Below, one piece after another: positions 1-6,544 of a DNA stretch of 6,938 nucleotides. Numbering within the stretch: position 1 is the first letter of the stretch; each line of letters opens with the position of its first letter. The notes under the pieces are model-generated. The model did no database searches. It saw only the letters and a program-made list of their open reading frames with translations, and had not been told where the DNA came from. The DNA is from Sporomusaceae bacterium UBA1887 (GTDB lineage: Bacteria; Bacillota; Negativicutes; Sporomusales; DSM-15969): positions 5,319-12,256 of the forward strand of contig DDHB01000026.1 in assembly GCA_002337925.1 (NCBI GenBank), in the 5' to 3' direction. The position numbers were made by a program, and so were the translations under genes.

Positions 1-552
1 CCGGTTGATGAGCAGGTTGCCCAAGAAGTATTAGCACTATTTCGTGAGAATAGCTGGTATATCCAGTCTTATGTGGATGATATTTTATATGTGGCTGAGC
101 ATAATGAAACTTCCCGCTACTATGAAAGAATGACTGGCATTAAAGCGGTAGCACTGGGGGATGCCTTTTATACGATGGCAGGGGCACCGACCAAAATGCT
201 TGCGCTTACCGGTGAGGATAAGATGGGCGAAATAGAGAGTAAAATACGCTCAGCCTTTGGTGACCGACTTTGCATTGCCAGATCGAAAGCAACCTATCTG
301 GAAATGACGCATCCGGATGTCAATAAAGGACATGCTCTGGCTTTCTTAGCAGAAAAACTCCACATTACGCGTGAACAGGTCATGGCGGTAGGAGACTCAC
401 AAAATGACCTGGATATGATTCAATATGCCGGATGGGGTGTTGCAATGGACAACGCAGCTGCTAATGTAAAAGCGGCTGCTCAGGCTGTGACTGGACATCA
501 TGATGCTGACGGTGTGGCAGAGGCCATCGAAAAATTTGTACTTAAAAAATAA
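1..552 (+). CDS. HAD-superfamily (Cof/HAD-IIB type) phosphatase, C-terminal part, 5' end outside window
   Basis: The reading frame is open from the first base, so this is the last 183 residues of a longer protein; a GTG at 73 is internal, not the start. The visible part carries HAD motif III (N108-K109-G110, fragment numbering) and motif IV, GDSQND (G131-D136), which holds the acidic Mg-binding residues. The Asp nucleophile motif (DxD) and motif II lie upstream of the window. The spacing of motif III before GDSxND and the intervening alpha/beta cap sequence fit the Cof/YidA-like group, cytoplasmic enzymes that usually dephosphorylate sugar phosphates or similar small metabolites. The actual substrate cannot be told. 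The gene ends with TAA, and no convincing terminator follows in the 116 bases before the next gene, so read-through into the glycerate kinase is possible. Confidence 0.9.
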   Translation, partial: PVDEQVAQEVLALFRENSWYIQSYVDDILYVAEHNETSRYYERMTGIKAVALGDAFYTMAGAPTKMLALTGEDKMGEIESKIRSAFGDRLCIARSKATYLEMTHPDVNKGHALAFLAEKLHITREQVMAVGDSQNDLDMIQYAGWGVAMDNAAANVKAAAQAVTGHHDADGVAEAIEKFVLKK

Positions 553-668
553 GTGGTAAAACAAGGAATAATAATAAACGCGCCTAATATCATAGTGATG
601 TAAAGCTTGGTTTGCTGAAAAGGTTGTAAATATACGGATCTTAGCAGTAATGATGAGGGAGTGAATAC

Positions 669-1808
669 ATGCGTATTATTATTGCACCCGATTCCTATAA
701 AGGAAGTGTGTCTGCTCTGGGTGTGGCAGAGGCAATGGAACGAGGGGTTCTCCACGTCTTTCCAGATGCAGAAATTGTAAAGATTCCTATTGCCGACGGT
801 GGAGAAGGTACTGTTGACGCCTTGGTAACAGCTACAGGTGGTCAGAAGATCTATCAACAAGTACAGGGGCCGCTTGGTGAGCCTGTTGAAGCCTATTGGG
901 GTGTGCTGGGTGACGGTGAAACAGCGATTATTGAGATGGCTGCAGCTTCCGGGTTGCCGCTCATTCCAAAAGAACGGCGCGATCCTCGCAGTGCCAGTAC
1001 ATATGGTACTGGAGAATTGATGAAGGCTGTTTTAGACAAAGGCTTGCGCAAAATGATTATTGGAATTGGCGGCAGTGCTACTAATGACGGTGGTGCTGGC
1101 ATGGCCCAGGCCCTTGGGGCCCGTTTGCTGGATAGTGAGGGCTGCGAATTGCAGCTCGGGGGGGCGGCTCTGGCTCGTTTGGCAGCAATTGATTTAGCTG
1201 GTCTAGATGAACGCCTGACAGAGACTTCGATCATGGTGGCTTGTGATGTTGATAATCCGTTGTGTGGTCTGAGAGGTGCCACGGCAGTATATGGTCCACA
1301 AAAAGGGGCTACTCCGGAAATCGTATCGCAGCTGGATGAAGCGCTGGCTAATTTTGCCTCTATCGCTAAGCAGGCTACTAGTAAGGATATTGCAGAATGT
1401 GCCGGAGCTGGTGCTGCCGGAGGGCTCGGAGCAGGTTTATTATTTTTCACCAATGCAAAGCTGCGACCGGGAGTGGAAATTGTTTTGGAGACAACCGGCT
1501 TTAGTGAACTTGCCGCTAAAGCCAGCCTTGTTATTACCGGTGAGGGGCGGACAGATTTTCAGACTGCTTTTGGCAAGGCTCCCGTTGGCGTGGCAAAGGT
1601 GGCTAAACAGCACGGTGTACCTGTTGTGTGCTTGTCGGGTGGCTTGGGAGATGGTGCCGATGCTGTGTTAAAGCAGGGAATTGATGGCATTATGTCTGTT
1701 GTACCCCAGCCAATGGGGCTTGAAGAGTGTGTAGCTCAGGGGTCTGAGCTGATTGAAGCAGCAGCAGCCCGACTGTGCCGCTTGCTGCAGGTAGGTAAGA
1801 TGATTTAG
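669..1808 (+). CDS. glxK: Glycerate 2-kinase (GlxK/GarK family)
   Basis: Predicted to phosphorylate D-glycerate with ATP, giving 2-phosphoglycerate that enters lower glycolysis; cytoplasmic. The 379 residues match the usual family length. Family signatures run in order: APDSYKGS (6-13), PIADGGEGT (40-48), GIGGSATNDGGAG (132-144), CDVDNPLCG (192-200), GPQKG (209-213), GAGAAGGLG (246-254) and ITGEGRTDFQT (289-299) followed by GKAPVGVA. The ATG start is supported by the Shine-Dalgarno GAGGGAG at 655-661, seven bases upstream. The 116-base gap before it has no clear promoter; a weak TTGGTT/TATACG pair (607-612, 631-636, spacer 18) is only a possibility. A strong terminator lies 32 bases after the stop, separating this gene from the biotin cluster. 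The family is clear; the choice of symbol (glxK rather than garK) is convention. No other glycerate-pathway gene is visible, so the source of glycerate is unknown. Confidence 0.95.
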   Translation: MRIIIAPDSYKGSVSALGVAEAMERGVLHVFPDAEIVKIPIADGGEGTVDALVTATGGQKIYQQVQGPLGEPVEAYWGVLGDGETAIIEMAAASGLPLIPKERRDPRSASTYGTGELMKAVLDKGLRKMIIGIGGSATNDGGAGMAQALGARLLDSEGCELQLGGAALARLAAIDLAGLDERLTETSIMVACDVDNPLCGLRGATAVYGPQKGATPEIVSQLDEALANFASIAKQATSKDIAECAGAGAAGGLGAGLLFFTNAKLRPGVEIVLETTGFSELAAKASLVITGEGRTDFQTAFGKAPVGVAKVAKQHGVPVVCLSGGLGDGADAVLKQGIDGIMSVVPQPMGLEECVAQGSELIEAAAARLCRLLQVGKMI

Positions 1809-1840
1809 TATTTACAACCTAAGAATTTTGGTATATAGTG

Positions 1841-1882
1841 AGACTGTTAACTGATTTTTACAAATTAGTTAACAGTCTTTTT
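1841..1882 (+). terminator. Rho-independent terminator after glycerate kinase
   Basis: A perfect 12-bp inverted repeat, AGACTGTTAACT (1841-1852) and AGTTAACAGTCT (1867-1878), is followed by a run of T (1878-1882). The inner bases GATTT (1853-1857) and AAATT (1862-1866) also pair, with one G-U, leaving a TTAC loop, so the stem can reach 17 bp. It ends glycerate kinase transcription and insulates the biotin cluster. The stem is AT-rich, so length rather than GC content gives stability. Its arms also resemble BirA half-sites (see findings). Confidence 0.9.
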
Positions 1883-1921
1883 GTACATAAATAAAAACCG
1901 TAGGAGTTAAGTATATTTTAA

Positions 1922-1953
1922 TGGTTAACCGATTGTGAATCAAAGGTTAACAA
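1922..1953 (+). promoter_or_regulatory. BirA operator of the biotin cluster
   Basis: Left half TGGTTAACC (1922-1930), 14-base spacer, right half GGTTAACAA (1945-1953). This matches the known BirA box TTGTTAACC-N14-16-GGTTAACAA at 17 of 18 half-site positions, the only mismatch being G1923. It lies just upstream of the first gene of a biotin cluster, where BirA carrying biotinyl-AMP would repress. An AT-rich stretch with a possible -10 (TATATT 1912-1917 or TTTAAT 1917-1922) touches its left edge, which would fit repression by blocking RNA polymerase, but no good -35 lies at the right distance, so the promoter itself is not assigned. Confidence 0.93.
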
Positions 1954-1957
1954 ATGT

Positions 1958-1962
1958 GGAGG
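1958..1962 (+). promoter_or_regulatory. Shine-Dalgarno GGAGG for the S-component-like gene
   Basis: GGAGG sits 3 bases before GTG 1966 and 12 bases before GTG 1975. It lies downstream of the ATG at 1954, so that ATG, which directly abuts the BirA operator, is very unlikely to be the start. GTG 1975 is preferred, since 3 bases is too short for initiation; 12 is somewhat long. Confidence 0.7.
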
Positions 1963-1974
1963 GAAGTGTGTGAA

Positions 1975-2484
1975 GTGTGGGAAGACAAAACAAACAATGT
2001 ACGCACCCTGACGGAAACGGCGCTGTTAGTAGCGCTTATATCAGTTACGGGAGCGGTGAAGCTGCCTGGACTGGTACCGGGAACGGAATTTCAATTATCA
2101 GCGCCGCTGGCAGTTGCCATTTGTGCCGTTTTTGGCTTTAAACGCTATATTATTGCTGGCATTTTAGCGAGTGCCATCAGTCTGGCTCTTGGCACTAGTA
2201 ACTTACTGAACGTATTCATTGCTATGGTTTTCCGGCTCACCGTTGGTGGTTTGCTGACTGCCTTTGGCACTTCATGGCCGGTAGTTTCACTTGCCGGTCC
2301 GGTGGGATCGGCAGTCGCCCGTCTGGCACTGGGCGGTTTATTGGGGAAAGCGGCAATCCCGCTGGTACTTGCCGCCATCCCCGGTATGGTTTATACGGCC
2401 TTTGCTGCCTGGCCGCTTACCATGCTGCTGGGCAGGGTAAAGCGGCAGACAGAAAAGGTCGTGAATCATGCTATACAGCGTTAG
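1975..2484 (+). CDS. Small integral membrane protein resembling an ECF-transporter S component; biotin-regulated, ligand unknown
   Basis: About 169 residues, almost entirely hydrophobic, with roughly six membrane segments (near residues 16-34, 41-55, 58-73, 77-97, 101-124 and 126-153, counted from GTG 1975) and a basic tail (GRVKRQTEK), suggesting a cytoplasmic C-terminus. This size and topology fit the substrate-binding S subunit of energy-coupling-factor vitamin transporters, which work with shared EcfA/EcfA'/EcfT modules encoded elsewhere. It lacks the glycine/proline-rich signatures I associate with BioY, so I do not call it the biotin S component. Its place between a BirA operator and bioW, with a 17-bp overlap into bioW, ties it to biotin supply: either biotin uptake by a divergent carrier or uptake of pimelate or another precursor. 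The start is chosen from Shine-Dalgarno position. The S-component assignment is by general resemblance only; another small membrane family is possible. Confidence 0.65.
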   Translation: MWEDKTNNVRTLTETALLVALISVTGAVKLPGLVPGTEFQLSAPLAVAICAVFGFKRYIIAGILASAISLALGTSNLLNVFIAMVFRLTVGGLLTAFGTSWPVVSLAGPVGSAVARLALGGLLGKAAIPLVLAAIPGMVYTAFAAWPLTMLLGRVKRQTEKVVNHAIQR

Positions 2485-3217
2485 AATGCGATCAGCTAAA
2501 GGGGGAGCTCATGAGGCGGGGGGGCGCCATATTTCCGGGGCTGAGCGCCTGGCAGAGCATGACGAGATTCAGCAAATTGCCGGGGAAATGGTTGCCCGTG
2601 CGTTGGGGCATTCCAGAGGATGTGCTGATTTTATCACCATTACCATTGAAGCAGTGAACCCAAAACAAATTCGTCATGTACCACTGCTTCCCGTAACAAC
2701 AGTTGATGTACCAGATGCTGAGGCCGGGAGAAGGGCTGCCATGACTGTTCTGATGCGCAGAGGTGTCAGCGAGCGGGCTGTGTGTTCGGCAATGGAGGCA
2801 TTACTGTCGCTGCCGGACAGTATGCGCGGCGCAATGCTGTTTTGCAAGGATACAGGCAAACGTTTGGATGAAGCCGGGCAGGCGGGTATCAGAGTATCGC
2901 GGATGGATATTGCTGATGATCAGGACTATCACCAGCGTTTGTCAGGCCTCGGGCTGACAAATATACATGTCCGGGAAGCCTTGGTTCTCGCATCCAAAGT
3001 TGCAGCCGCTCCCCAAGTAGCTGCGGAGCTGTGCTGGTCCGATGATCCGGAATATACGGCAGGCTATGTGGCTTCGCCTGCAGGGTATTGCCGGTTCACT
3101 CAACTTAAGAATTATGGCAGCCCGGTTGGCGGCAGAATATTTTTTCTGCGCCCCGGCACCGACCTGGCAGCATTGATTGACTATTTGAGCCGCCAGCCGG
3201 TACTTGTTACAATTTAG
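2468..3217 (+). CDS. bioW: 6-carboxyhexanoate--CoA ligase (pimeloyl-CoA synthetase, BioW)
   Basis: Catalyses pimelate + CoA + ATP to pimeloyl-CoA + AMP + PPi, the entry step of biotin synthesis in organisms that use free pimelate; cytoplasmic. The 249 residues are close to the roughly 259 of Bacillus subtilis BioW and recall it along the whole length: YSVRMR (3-8), GAHEAGGRHISGAER (13-27), HSRG (48-51), RVSRMD (142-147) and the strongly conserved ELCWSDDPEYTAGYVA (187-202). The ATG at 2468 overlaps the end of the membrane-protein gene by 17 bp and has a modest AAGG (2455-2458) nine bases upstream, so translational coupling is likely. The N-terminus starts right at the conserved YSVRMR block, which supports this start. 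No bioI, bioC, bioH or bioZ is visible, so the origin of pimelate is open. Confidence 0.97.
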   Translation: MLYSVRMRSAKGGAHEAGGRHISGAERLAEHDEIQQIAGEMVARALGHSRGCADFITITIEAVNPKQIRHVPLLPVTTVDVPDAEAGRRAAMTVLMRRGVSERAVCSAMEALLSLPDSMRGAMLFCKDTGKRLDEAGQAGIRVSRMDIADDQDYHQRLSGLGLTNIHVREALVLASKVAAAPQVAAELCWSDDPEYTAGYVASPAGYCRFTQLKNYGSPVGGRIFFLRPGTDLAALIDYLSRQPVLVTI

Positions 3218-3241
3218 TCTTTTATAAGGCAGGGGACAATA

Positions 3242-4408
3242 ATGGAGTTTTACCAACATGCATTGGAGCAGGCGGAACGAGAACACTTATATCGCCGGTT
3301 AGTTGACTATATACCCCGCGATGCTGTTCATGCCGATAGTGAGGGCAGACAGTACTTAATGATGGCTGCTAATAATTATCTAGGGCTGACCCATCACCCG
3401 GCAGTCCAACAGGCTGCCGCTTCTGCCAGTTTGACTTTTGGTACAGGCTCAGGCGGCTCGCGGCTGACAACAGGCAATCATTTGCTTTACCGACAGTTAG
3501 AGAACAAGCTGGCTGCTTTTAAGGGAACAGAGGCGGCCTTGATATTCAATACTGGCTATATGGCTAATGTGGGCATTATTAGTTCTCTAGCCGGTAAAGA
3601 CGATGTTATCTTTAGCGATGAGCTCAACCATGCCAGTATCATCGATGGCTGCCGGCTTTCCCGGGGAAGGACGGTGATCTACGGCCACAGCAACATGAAC
3701 CAATTGGCTGATTTGCTGACAAACACAGCCTGCAGCGGACGGCGGCTTATTGTTACGGATGGAGTCTTCAGTATGGATGGAGATATAGCCCGCTTGGATG
3801 ATATTGTCCAATTGGCCCGCAAGGCTGATGCACTTATTATGGTTGATGATGCTCATGCCACCGGAGTGATTGGACCTGGCGGACGGGGAACGGCTGCCAG
3901 CTTTGGGCTTGAAGGTCAGGTCCATATTACCATGGGTACTCTTAGTAAGTCGCTTGGCGCTGAAGGAGGCTATGCTGCCGGTTCACAGGTATTAATGGAC
4001 TATCTGATCAATAAAGCGCGCAGTTTTATTTTTTCTACAGCTCTAGCTCCGGCTACGACAGCGGCTGCTCTCGCAGCGCTGCAGGTATTGTCTGGGCAGC
4101 CGGATATGGTCGACAGACTTAAAGCCAACGCCGCGTATCTGCGCACGAAATTAAACCAGGCCGGATTTGATACTTGCGGCAGTACGACTGCAATACTACC
4201 TGTAATAGTAGGCGATGCATATTTAGCGGTGGAATTTGCCCAGCTGCTGAAAAAAGAAGGAATTGTCGTTTCCGCTATCCGACAACCGACCGTACCGGCA
4301 GGAGCCAGCCGTCTGCGCATTACGGTATCAGCTGCGCACAGTCTGGCAGAGCTAACGAAAGCAAGTCAGGCAATTTGCACGATAGGACGCCAGCTAGGCG
4401 TAATTTAG
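3242..4408 (+). CDS. bioF: 8-amino-7-oxononanoate synthase (KAPA synthase, BioF)
   Basis: A PLP-dependent alpha-oxoamine synthase joining pimeloyl-CoA and L-alanine, with loss of CO2 and CoA, to 8-amino-7-oxononanoate. The 388 residues are the normal length. Visible features are the ANNYLGL block (43-49), GSGGSRLTTGNH (69-80), DELNHAS with H130 expected to stack on PLP, TDGVFSMDGD (172-181), VDDAHATG (201-208) with D202 and H205 contacting PLP, and TLSKSLGAEGG (233-243) with K236 as the Schiff-base lysine. The ATG has AGGGG (3231-3235) six bases upstream and follows bioW by 24 bases. The related enzyme glycine C-acetyltransferase (Kbl) is the main look-alike, but the position between bioW and bioD settles the role as BioF. 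Confidence 0.97.
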   Translation: MEFYQHALEQAEREHLYRRLVDYIPRDAVHADSEGRQYLMMAANNYLGLTHHPAVQQAAASASLTFGTGSGGSRLTTGNHLLYRQLENKLAAFKGTEAALIFNTGYMANVGIISSLAGKDDVIFSDELNHASIIDGCRLSRGRTVIYGHSNMNQLADLLTNTACSGRRLIVTDGVFSMDGDIARLDDIVQLARKADALIMVDDAHATGVIGPGGRGTAASFGLEGQVHITMGTLSKSLGAEGGYAAGSQVLMDYLINKARSFIFSTALAPATTAAALAALQVLSGQPDMVDRLKANAAYLRTKLNQAGFDTCGSTTAILPVIVGDAYLAVEFAQLLKKEGIVVSAIRQPTVPAGASRLRITVSAAHSLAELTKASQAICTIGRQLGVI

Positions 4409-4413
4409 GGAGG
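4407..4413 (+). promoter_or_regulatory. Shine-Dalgarno AGGGAGG supporting the GTG start of bioD
   Basis: AGGGAGG overlaps the TAG stop of bioF and lies seven bases before GTG 4421. It fixes the unusual start codon of bioD and couples its translation to the end of bioF. Confidence 0.85.
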
Positions 4414-4420
4414 AAGTAAA

Positions 4421-5161
4421 GTGACAGGCTTATTTATTACGGCAACTGATACGGAAGTAGGAAAAACGGTAATAACAGGGGCAATAGCCGCAGCACTTAA
4501 AGCCCGTGGGCTGAACGTGGCTGTCATGAAGCCGGTAGCTTCAGGCGGTGTATACAATAGTGCGGGTAACCTTATTTCAGAGGATGCTGATTTTCTCATG
4601 CAGGCTGCACTCATACCCGAAGAGGCGCGCAGTCTTGTTAACCCTGTCTGCCTTGAACCGGCTTTGACACCGGCGGTGGCAGCGCAGGTGAGCGGCGTAG
4701 TGATTGCTGTCGATGAATTGCTTGTCGCATATCGCACACTGGCAGCGACTCATGATATTGTCCTGGTAGAGGGGGTAGGCGGTATTACTGCACCAATCTG
4801 GGAGAATGTTCTGGTAGCTGATTTGATGAAGGCTTTAGGACTACCGGCACTTATTGTTGCAAGGCCTAATTTGGGGACAATTAACCATACTGTTTTAACA
4901 GCTGCATATGCTCAAGCTCTTCAACTGGAGGTGGCAGGGATTGTTATCAATAAATGGGAACAGCAAGACACCGTGCTTCAGTCAAGTAATCTTGCCTATA
5001 TTGAACAACTGACTCAATTGCCCATTATTGGTAGATTTCCCTATGACCCCGCCATAGCAGAACATGCGGGCTTACACGAAAGATTGGCGTATTTAGCTGA
5101 AAAGCATCTAGATATGCAGACAATTGCAGCGATAGTGGGGGAGAAGCAAAATGAATATTGA
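4421..5161 (+). CDS. bioD: Dethiobiotin synthetase (BioD)
   Basis: Catalyses ATP- and CO2-dependent closure of the ureido ring, turning 7,8-diaminononanoate into dethiobiotin. 246 residues, slightly longer than E. coli BioD (about 225). The N-terminal P-loop TATDTEVGKT (7-16) places K15 and T16 at the phosphate site; the usual GTDT is ATDT here, a mild change outside the core GKT. MKPVASGG (36-43) supplies K37, expected at the carbamate/phosphate site, and VEGVGGITAP (116-125) matches the VEGxGG diaminononanoate-binding loop. VARPNLGTINHT (146-157) is also typical. Translation starts at GTG 4421 and ends 11 bp inside bioA, whose Shine-Dalgarno GGGGGAG (5137-5143) is within the bioD coding region, so the two are probably co-translated. 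Confidence 0.97.
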   Translation: MTGLFITATDTEVGKTVITGAIAAALKARGLNVAVMKPVASGGVYNSAGNLISEDADFLMQAALIPEEARSLVNPVCLEPALTPAVAAQVSGVVIAVDELLVAYRTLAATHDIVLVEGVGGITAPIWENVLVADLMKALGLPALIVARPNLGTINHTVLTAAYAQALQLEVAGIVINKWEQQDTVLQSSNLAYIEQLTQLPIIGRFPYDPAIAEHAGLHERLAYLAEKHLDMQTIAAIVGEKQNEY

Positions 5162-6491
5162 GTGTAAAGATAAAACGTATGTCTGGCATCCCTTTACCCA
5201 AATGCAGGAATGGGTAGAAAATCCACAGCTTGTCATTGCTGGTGGTGATGGCATACGGCTGATAGATACGGAGGGGAAATCGTATTATGATGGCGTTTCC
5301 TCTTTATGGTTGAATGTACATGGTCATCGTAAAGCTGAAATTGATCAGGCCATTATCAGTCAGCTAGGGAAAATTGCCCACACAACTATGCTGGGGCTGG
5401 CAAGTGCACCCGCGGCCGAACTGGCCGAAAAGCTGATCGGAATTGTTCCATCGGGGCTCAGGAAGGTATTCTATTCCGACAGCGGCTCTACTGCTGTGGA
5501 AATAGCTGTCAAAATGGCTTACCAGTATTGGCAGTTGAAAGGCAGTACAAAGAAACAAAAATTTGTTACCCTTACTAATGCTTATCACGGTGATACGGTA
5601 GGTTCGGTAAGTGTAGGAGGCATTGATTTATTTCACAGGATCTTTGGACCATTGCTGTTTGAAACTATTCATGTGCCGTCGCCTTGCTGTTATCACTGTG
5701 AATTTCCTGGACAGGCCGGAGAATGTGAATCTGGTGCCTGTATTACGGCGGTAGAAAAGTTTCTTGAGGAGCAGCATGAAGAAATTGCTGCTATGGTTGT
5801 TGAGCCCCTGGTACAGGGAGCTGCCGGTATGCTGACACAACCAACTGGTTATTTGCGGCGCATCCGGGAGTTAACCAAACAGTATAATGTTCTTTTAATT
5901 GTTGATGAAGTGGCAACTGGTTTTGGCAGGACAGGCAAGATGTTTGCCTGTGAACATGAGAACGTGTCTCCCGACATCATGACGATGGCCAAAGGAATTA
6001 CTGCCGGATATTTACCGTTGGCTGCAACTATTACTACTGATGAGATTTATCAGGCATTTTTAGGCGACCGGGCTTCGCAAAGGACATTTTTTCACGGTCA
6101 TTCTTATACAGGTAATGCTCTTGCCTGCGCTGCGGCACTGGCTAATCTTGAGGTTTTTCAACAAGATCAGGTTATAGAAGGTCTGGCAGTTAAAATTGCT
6201 GCTGCAAAAAGCAAACTGGCAGGTTTTGGGGAGTTACCAGCAGTAGCTGACATTCGCCAGTGCGGATTGATGATCGGTGTAGAGCTGATGGCAGATAAAA
6301 AAAGCAAGACGCCTTTTCCGGCTGACCGGCAGATTGGACACCGGGTATGTATGCTGGCTCGCGAATACGGGCTGATCATTCGCCCCCTCGGCGACGTGAT
6401 TGTCTTCATGCCACCATTGGCGAGTACTGCAAATGAAATAGAAGTGATGCTGGATATTATTTACCGCTGTGTTCAGGAAATTACCGGTTAA
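5151..6491 (+). CDS. bioA: Adenosylmethionine (or lysine)--8-amino-7-oxononanoate transaminase (DAPA synthase, BioA)
   Basis: A class III PLP aminotransferase converting KAPA to 7,8-diaminononanoate. 446 residues, normal for the family. Features: WHPFTQM (12-18), SSLWLNVHGHR (50-60), YSDSGSTAVEIA (108-119), AYHGDT (144-149), VDEVATGFGRTGKMFACEHE (251-270) with D252 bonding the PLP ring nitrogen, MAKGITAGYLPL (279-290) with K281 as the Schiff-base lysine, HGHSYTGN (315-322) and RPLGDVIVFMPPL (411-423) with R411 expected to bind the substrate carboxylate. F15 stands where E. coli BioA has Y17, and overall wording recalls the Bacillus subtilis enzyme (BioK), known to use lysine as donor; donor choice here is inferred, not shown. 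A cysteine-rich loop (C179, C180, C183, C192, C197) lies mid-protein. The ATG overlaps bioD by 11 bp, with GGGGGAG seven bases upstream. Last gene of the biotin cluster in the window. Confidence 0.96.
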   Translation: MNIECKDKTYVWHPFTQMQEWVENPQLVIAGGDGIRLIDTEGKSYYDGVSSLWLNVHGHRKAEIDQAIISQLGKIAHTTMLGLASAPAAELAEKLIGIVPSGLRKVFYSDSGSTAVEIAVKMAYQYWQLKGSTKKQKFVTLTNAYHGDTVGSVSVGGIDLFHRIFGPLLFETIHVPSPCCYHCEFPGQAGECESGACITAVEKFLEEQHEEIAAMVVEPLVQGAAGMLTQPTGYLRRIRELTKQYNVLLIVDEVATGFGRTGKMFACEHENVSPDIMTMAKGITAGYLPLAATITTDEIYQAFLGDRASQRTFFHGHSYTGNALACAAALANLEVFQQDQVIEGLAVKIAAAKSKLAGFGELPAVADIRQCGLMIGVELMADKKSKTPFPADRQIGHRVCMLAREYGLIIRPLGDVIVFMPPLASTANEIEVMLDIIYRCVQEITG

Positions 6492-6498
6492 ATCATTT

Positions 6499-6544
6499 TT
6501 TCCCCCTTTGTGCATATCATGTAATGGGAATAAAAAGGGGGAAA
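6499..6544 (+). repeat. 11-bp inverted repeat spanning the bioA / next-gene junction
   Basis: TTTCCCCCTTT (6499-6509) is the exact reverse complement of AAAGGGGGAAA (6534-6544), separated by 24 bases. The right arm contains the only Shine-Dalgarno sequence (6537-6541) of the following gene. There is no T-run after the right arm, and none after the left arm on the opposite strand, so it is not a standard intrinsic terminator in either direction. It begins eight bases after the bioA stop. Confidence 0.75.
6537..6541 (+). promoter_or_regulatory. Shine-Dalgarno GGGGG deciding the start of the last gene
   Basis: The G-run within AAAAAGGGGGAAA is 2 bases from ATG 6544 and 11 bases from ATG 6553. 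The first distance is too short for normal initiation, so ATG 6553 is the better start; 6544 cannot be fully excluded. Confidence 0.6.

Noticed and set aside
590..600. Short palindrome ATCATAGTGAT after the HAD gene, considered as a terminator
   Set aside because: The stem is only 4 bp, AT-rich and not followed by a T-run.
607..636. Possible promoter TTGGTT-N18-TATACG before glycerate kinase
   Set aside because: Both hexamers are weak matches and the gap to the previous gene is only 116 bases, so it is not better than chance.
893..1453. Long antisense open frame (186 codons) within glycerate kinase
   Set aside because: It is fully covered by a conserved gene on the other strand, has Ala/Ser/Pro-rich low-complexity composition typical of an antisense shadow, and matches no family I know.
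1921..1938. Tiny frame ATG GTT AAC CGA TTG TGA preceding the membrane gene, considered as a leader peptide
   Set aside because: It lies within the BirA operator, has a poorly spaced ribosome binding site, and encodes only five residues with no attenuation logic.
4635..4643. Perfect BirA half-site TTGTTAACC inside bioD
   Set aside because: No matching GGTTAACAA lies 14-16 bases downstream (best alignment about 5 of 9), and the bases encode ordinary LVNP residues. A lone half-site in coding sequence is expected by chance.
5868..5876. GAGTTAACC in bioA resembling a BirA half-site
   Set aside because: It has no partner half at the required distance and sits inside conserved coding sequence.
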